8,868 nt of DNA from an uncultured Pyrinomonas sp. (GTDB lineage: Bacteria > Acidobacteriota > Blastocatellia > Pyrinomonadales > Pyrinomonadaceae): positions 1-8,868 of the forward strand of contig CAKZOF010000386.1 in NCBI GenBank assembly GCA_937135995.1, written 5' to 3'. Made by a program: the position numbers and the translations under genes. Positions 5,886-8,868 of the stretch are shown here, one piece after another. Positions within the stretch are counted from its first letter, which is position 1; each line of letters starts with the position of its first letter. The notes under the pieces were generated by a model that was not told the DNA's origin, did not search any database, and worked only from the letters and a program-made list of their open reading frames with translations.

Positions 5886-6131
5886 AGCTGCGCCCGGCCC
5901 GATGAGCGCGCTTCGTTGGATTGAGAGCTAGACGACGGAACACGGCGATCATTGAACACGAAGAGGCGCGCAGAAGATAGGCCCTTTGGTCGGGATGGCT
6001 TCTCCTCGCGCCTAGGATTTGTTAGAAAGAAACCTTTTCAGTGCTCCAACCTCAGTCGAGATTGCTTTCCCGCGCGCCTTCTGTATGATTGACGCGAAAG
6101 ATCAGGCATCTTCGGGGAACAAGGGGAGAAC
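5886..6131. other. Intergenic region upstream of the hydrolase gene
   Basis: About 246 bases with no credible ORF. It holds an imperfect inverted repeat (AGGCGCG...AGAAG at 5964-5976 against CTTCT...CGCGCCT at 5999-6013) not followed by a T tract, and a promoter near its right end. Confidence 0.6.
6062..6089 (+). promoter_or_regulatory. Candidate promoter of the isochorismatase-like gene
   Basis: -10 TATGAT (6084-6089, 5 of 6 consensus bases) with TTGCTT (6062-6067) 16 bases upstream as a weak -35. It leaves a leader of about 36 bases carrying the ribosome site AAGGGGAG just before the ATG at 6132. Confidence 0.5.
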
Positions 6132-6734
6132 ATGCCGGCCAAAAATCAGGACCTGCACGGCAGCGCGCCCGATAGCTCGCCGGTGGCCTTGTTGTTGATC
6201 GATTTCATCAACGATCTGGAGTTTGAAGGGGGCGAGAAGATATTAGAGCGGGCCGTCGCCGCGGCATCGCGCGTGGCAGAGTTGAAGCGCCGCGCGAAAA
6301 GTTGCGGCGTGCCAGCCATCTACGTCAACGATAACTTCGGGCGGTGGCAATCGAACTTCGACAATCTGATCGAACATTGTCTGCGCGATGGCGTGCGCGG
6401 GCGCCCGTTGGTCCAACGGTTGCTTCCCGAGCCGGACGACTACTTCGTGCTCAAACCGAAGCATTCCGGTTTCTTTTCGACCACGCTCGACGTGCTGCTC
6501 GATTATTTGCACGCAAGAACGCTCGTCCTGACGGGAATCGCGACCAACGTCTGCGTTCTTTTTACAGCCAACGACGCTTACATGCGCGATTTTCACCTCG
6601 TCGTCCCGCAAGATTGCGTCGCCGCGTTGACCGACGAGGAGCATCGCTGGGCGCTCGATCAGATGGAGAGAATTCTGAAGGCCGCCACCGGTCCATCTGC
6701 ACAATTAGATTTCGAGCGGTTGAAGCTTCAATAA
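6132..6734 (+). CDS. Isochorismatase-family cysteine hydrolase
   Basis: A 200-residue cytosolic hydrolase of the isochorismatase/nicotinamidase superfamily. The Asp-Lys-Cys triad is visible: D24 in LLIDFINDL, K108 in FVLKPKHSGFFSTTLD, and C141 in LTGIATNVCVLFTANDAYMR; the residues before C141 fit the usual cis-peptide loop. The length is normal for the family. A start at ATG 6132 is supported by AAGGGGAG 3 bases upstream. The first 16 residues are a variable lead-in with no signal peptide. The substrate cannot be read from sequence: the motif style is that of general members rather than nicotinamidase PncA. It is preceded by its own promoter and followed after 50 bases by a membrane-protein gene, possibly co-transcribed. 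It has no clear link to the repair module. Confidence 0.93.
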   Translation: MPAKNQDLHGSAPDSSPVALLLIDFINDLEFEGGEKILERAVAAASRVAELKRRAKSCGVPAIYVNDNFGRWQSNFDNLIEHCLRDGVRGRPLVQRLLPEPDDYFVLKPKHSGFFSTTLDVLLDYLHARTLVLTGIATNVCVLFTANDAYMRDFHLVVPQDCVAALTDEEHRWALDQMERILKAATGPSAQLDFERLKLQ

Positions 6735-6784
6735 GCGGGTGTGCCGAATCGAGGCAGCACGGGTGGCTTTGAACGGGAGGGATC

Positions 6785-7441
6785 ATGCGCCGCTTCTTCT
6801 ACGAAAACAGTCTATCGATTGTTCTTTTCGCGCTCTTCTTCGCCTGCGTCGCTGGACAAGCGGCGACCGGCTTTCGCGTGTACAACCAAGATCAGCGCGA
6901 ACACGGGCAGCCGACTGCGGATTTCGCCTCTTATCTGCGGAGCGGTCATTTCATCGAAGCGGTTTTCGAAAACTGGGAGAGCGAATTTCTGCAGATGGGC
7001 GCCTACGTTGTGTTGACTGTCTTCTTGCGACAGAAAGGGTCAGCGGAATCGAAGAAGTTGGACGAACCGGAGGCAGAAGATAGACCAGCGCAGCCTCGCT
7101 CCGATGCACCGTGGCCCGTGAAGCGCGGCGGATGGGCGTTGCGCCTTTACGAGAACTCGCTCAGCCTCGCGTTGCTTGCGCTTTTCGCGCTCTCCTTCGC
7201 GTTCCATGCTGCGGGCGGCGCGGCTGCTTACAATCAAGAGCAACAGGAACACGGCGAAAGTCCGGTCTCTACGCTCCGCTACGTCAGCACTTCTCGTTTC
7301 TGGTTCGAATCTTTTCAAAATTGGCAGAGTGAATTCTTGTCAGTCGGCGTGTTGGTCGTCCTGTCGATCTTCTTGCGACAAAAGGGGTCGCCCGAATCCA
7401 AGCCGGTCGACAGCCCGCACGCGCAGACGGGCAAGGATTAA
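6785..7441 (+). CDS. Membrane protein with two tandem DUF6766-like units
   Basis: A 218-residue integral membrane protein built from two copies of an 86-residue unit (about 5-90 and 121-206) at an exact offset of 116 residues with no gap. Each unit has YENSLS followed by a hydrophobic helix (SIVLFALFFACVAGQAATGF; LALLALFALSFAFHAAGGAA), then YNQ(D/E)Q with EHG, then (N)W(E/Q)SEFL and a second hydrophobic stretch, ending in FLRQKGS(A/P)ESK. That ending is what I recall as the mark of DUF6766 proteins. A charged Pro/Glu linker (91-117) joins them. About four membrane segments are expected. The family function is unknown. The ATG at 6785 has GGGAGGG 4 bases upstream. It could be co-transcribed with the hydrolase gene 50 bases before it. 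Confidence 0.88.
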   Translation: MRRFFYENSLSIVLFALFFACVAGQAATGFRVYNQDQREHGQPTADFASYLRSGHFIEAVFENWESEFLQMGAYVVLTVFLRQKGSAESKKLDEPEAEDRPAQPRSDAPWPVKRGGWALRLYENSLSLALLALFALSFAFHAAGGAAAYNQEQQEHGESPVSTLRYVSTSRFWFESFQNWQSEFLSVGVLVVLSIFLRQKGSPESKPVDSPHAQTGKD

Positions 7442-7443
7442 TC

Positions 7444-7467
7444 AAAAAAAAACGCCGCCGTTTTGAT
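7444..7467. terminator. Weak bidirectional terminator between convergent genes
   Basis: A small hairpin AAAACG/CGTTTT (7449-7464) with a 4-base loop. On the minus strand it runs into a stretch of nine T; on the plus strand only four T follow. It starts directly after the stop codon of the membrane-protein gene. Confidence 0.45.
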
Positions 7468-7564
7468 CGTTGCGTGCGCGTGGCCATCGGGCGCCGACGC
7501 GATTTGCGGAGTGCAGAAGGCGCGCGGAAAAGCTCACGCGGCGAGAAGAGGACGAGCACGAAAA

Positions 7565-7598
7565 GAAGAGCCGAGAGAAGAATCGTTCTCGGCTCTTC
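7565..7598 (-). terminator. Intrinsic terminator of the S41 peptidase gene
   Basis: A perfect 12-base-pair stem GAAGAGCCGAGA/TCTCGGCTCTTC with a 10-base loop lies about 77 bases past the peptidase stop. On the minus strand TTTTCG follows. The stem is strong and the T tract short. No gene is seen in the surrounding 7442-7674. Confidence 0.75.
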
Positions 7599-7674
7599 AA
7601 AGTCGTGATCTGCGATCTGTTGCAGGCCGGAAGTCCGTGGCCGGTCGGTTCGCCGCTCCCGGCGCTCCGAACTT

Positions 7675-8868
7675 TTACTCAAACGACTTCTGGCGCGGAG
7701 CGCGATTGCGCGCCGCCATCGCCAGTTCGCGCGCGCGCGGCAGCAACTCGATGGCGCGCGTCACCTGCGGATCATCGGCAACATAGACGCGCGACGCGGC
7801 CGTTGTGCCGTAGGCCGCCGTCACGATGTCGAAACGTATTTGACGGCGGACGAAATCCTGATTCGGCTCGACGAGCGAAGCGAGATTCTTGTAGGCCGGG
7901 TTGTTGGCGACGAAGCTCTTGAAAGCGTTGTAAAGCGCGTCGGTCACGGGAAAATCGGTCGGTTGCAGCTCGTGATTGTACTCGATGGGACGCTGCACCC
8001 GATAGGACTCGAAACCGGCGATGCGTCCGTTGACGAGTTCGCGCACGAACGCGAAGATCGGATCGATCAACCGCTGTTGCTCGGGCTTGATCAAACGCGG
8101 CTTGACCAGTTCGTCCGGCATGATACCGCCGCCGCCGTAAACGGGACGCCCCGTGTCGGTGTGGCTTTCTGGACCGGTCGGTTTGGTGGTGGGCGGCGCT
8201 TCTTCGTCTTGATTCCCCACTCCGCCGCGCGTGATGTAGTCGTAGTAGCTGCTGTTGGAATAATCGCGCTGGATCAACCGGCCCGAAGGCGTGTAGTACT
8301 TGGCCGACGTGAGCGTCAAACCGGCACCGTAATCGAGCGGAATGATGCTTTGGACCAGACCTTTGCCGAAGCTGTTCTCGCCGACGATGAGCGCCCGATC
8401 ATGGTCCTGCATCGCGCCGGCGACGATCTCCGATGCCGAAGCCGTGCCGCGACTGATCAGGATGACGAGCGGCGTCATGTCGGGCGCGTTGTTGGTCGCG
8501 CGATAGGTCCGATCGGCCGTCAGATTGCGCCCCTTCTGCGTCAAGATCACTTGCCCGTCGCTGAGGAACTTCTCCGCGACGCGAATCGCTTGATCGAGAA
8601 AACCGCCCGGGTTGTTGCGTAGATCAAGGATCAGCCCGTTCATGCCGCGTTGACGCAGGCGCTCGAGCGCCTCTTCGAGTTCTTCGGCCGTCGTCACATT
8701 AAAGCCACGCGTCATGTCGACGTAGCCGACGCCGGGACGAATCATGTAAGCGTCCGGCACGGATGGCTGCGCGACAGCATCGCGCGTGATCTCCACTGTT
8801 TCGATCCGCCCCGTAGCGGCGCGCTCGACCGTCACTTTGACTACCGTACCGCGCGGCCCGCGAATCCG
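7675..8868 (-). CDS. S41-family C-terminal processing peptidase (CtpA-like), 5' end missing
   Basis: 397 residues are present; the start lies beyond the right edge and the frame is open to base 8868. The first residues (RIRGPRGTVVKVTV) are the end of a PDZ domain, so a signal peptide and most of the PDZ are missing. The peptidase core spans about 45-195 with the Ser-Lys dyad and Gln: Ser144 in ISRGTASASEIVAGAMQD, Lys169 and Gln173 in SFGKGLVQS, with the usual 25-residue Ser-Lys spacing. NNPGGFLDQAI is the family's core motif. After the core come a Pro/Gly/Thr-rich loop (about 211-248) and a C-terminal helical extension (about 250-397) longer than in minimal CtpA and familiar from acidobacterial members. 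These enzymes cleave C-termini of exported proteins in the periplasm. The terminator lies downstream. Confidence 0.94.
   Translation of the reverse strand, partial: RIRGPRGTVVKVTVERAATGRIETVEITRDAVAQPSVPDAYMIRPGVGYVDMTRGFNVTTAEELEEALERLRQRGMNGLILDLRNNPGGFLDQAIRVAEKFLSDGQVILTQKGRNLTADRTYRATNNAPDMTPLVILISRGTASASEIVAGAMQDHDRALIVGENSFGKGLVQSIIPLDYGAGLTLTSAKYYTPSGRLIQRDYSNSSYYDYITRGGVGNQDEEAPPTTKPTGPESHTDTGRPVYGGGGIMPDELVKPRLIKPEQQRLIDPIFAFVRELVNGRIAGFESYRVQRPIEYNHELQPTDFPVTDALYNAFKSFVANNPAYKNLASLVEPNQDFVRRQIRFDIVTAAYGTTAASRVYVADDPQVTRAIELLPRARELAMAARNRAPRQKSFE

Noticed and set aside
7840..8622. A 260-codon plus-strand ORF
   Set aside because: It lies opposite the S41 peptidase, whose catalytic motifs are intact on the minus strand.

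Overview
The window is GC-rich, densely coding bacterial DNA with Shine-Dalgarno sites and clear intrinsic terminators. The S41 peptidase, with its long C-terminal extension, and the general style of the genes suggest an acidobacterium, perhaps Blastocatellia/Pyrinomonadaceae. That is recall of similar proteins, not a search result. No rRNA, tRNA, CRISPR array, insertion sequence or attachment site was found.

Layout. (1) Positions 1-3076, minus strand, read right to left: an ImmA/IrrE-like protein with a C-terminal helix-turn-helix, a short DnaG-type CHC2/Toprim protein, and a GAF-SpoIIE (RsbU-like) phosphatase cut by the left edge. The last two genes meet at an ATGA junction. (2) Positions 3121-3604, minus: a 138-residue XRE-family regulator with its own terminator. 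(3) Positions 3605-3822: a compact divergent control region. It holds two mirror-image promoters that share the same -35 hexamer, a perfect 16-base palindrome just downstream of the plus-strand -10, and a short leader with a candidate 22-codon ORF and a GNRA-capped hairpin. (4) Positions 3823-5783, plus: a three-gene operon of a 60-residue coiled-coil protein, a SWIM zinc finger fused to a Rad52-family annealing protein, and a 167-residue helix-turn-helix protein, ended by a strong terminator. (5) Positions 6132-7441, plus: an isochorismatase-fold hydrolase and a membrane protein made of two tandem copies of a DUF6766-like unit. (6) Positions 7675-8868, minus: a partial S41 C-terminal processing peptidase.

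The centre (1207-5783) reads as one functional island: an XRE repressor, an IrrE/ImmA-like partner, a primase-like protein and a Rad52-type annealase around a shared operator region. The gene set resembles a regulated DNA-repair or phage-derived replication/recombination module. It recalls the IrrE-DdrO-DdrA damage response of Deinococcus, but the XRE C-terminus does not look like DdrO and the metallopeptidase motif is altered (EExxH instead of HExxH). The damage-response role is therefore inference. The flanking genes look like ordinary chromosomal genes.
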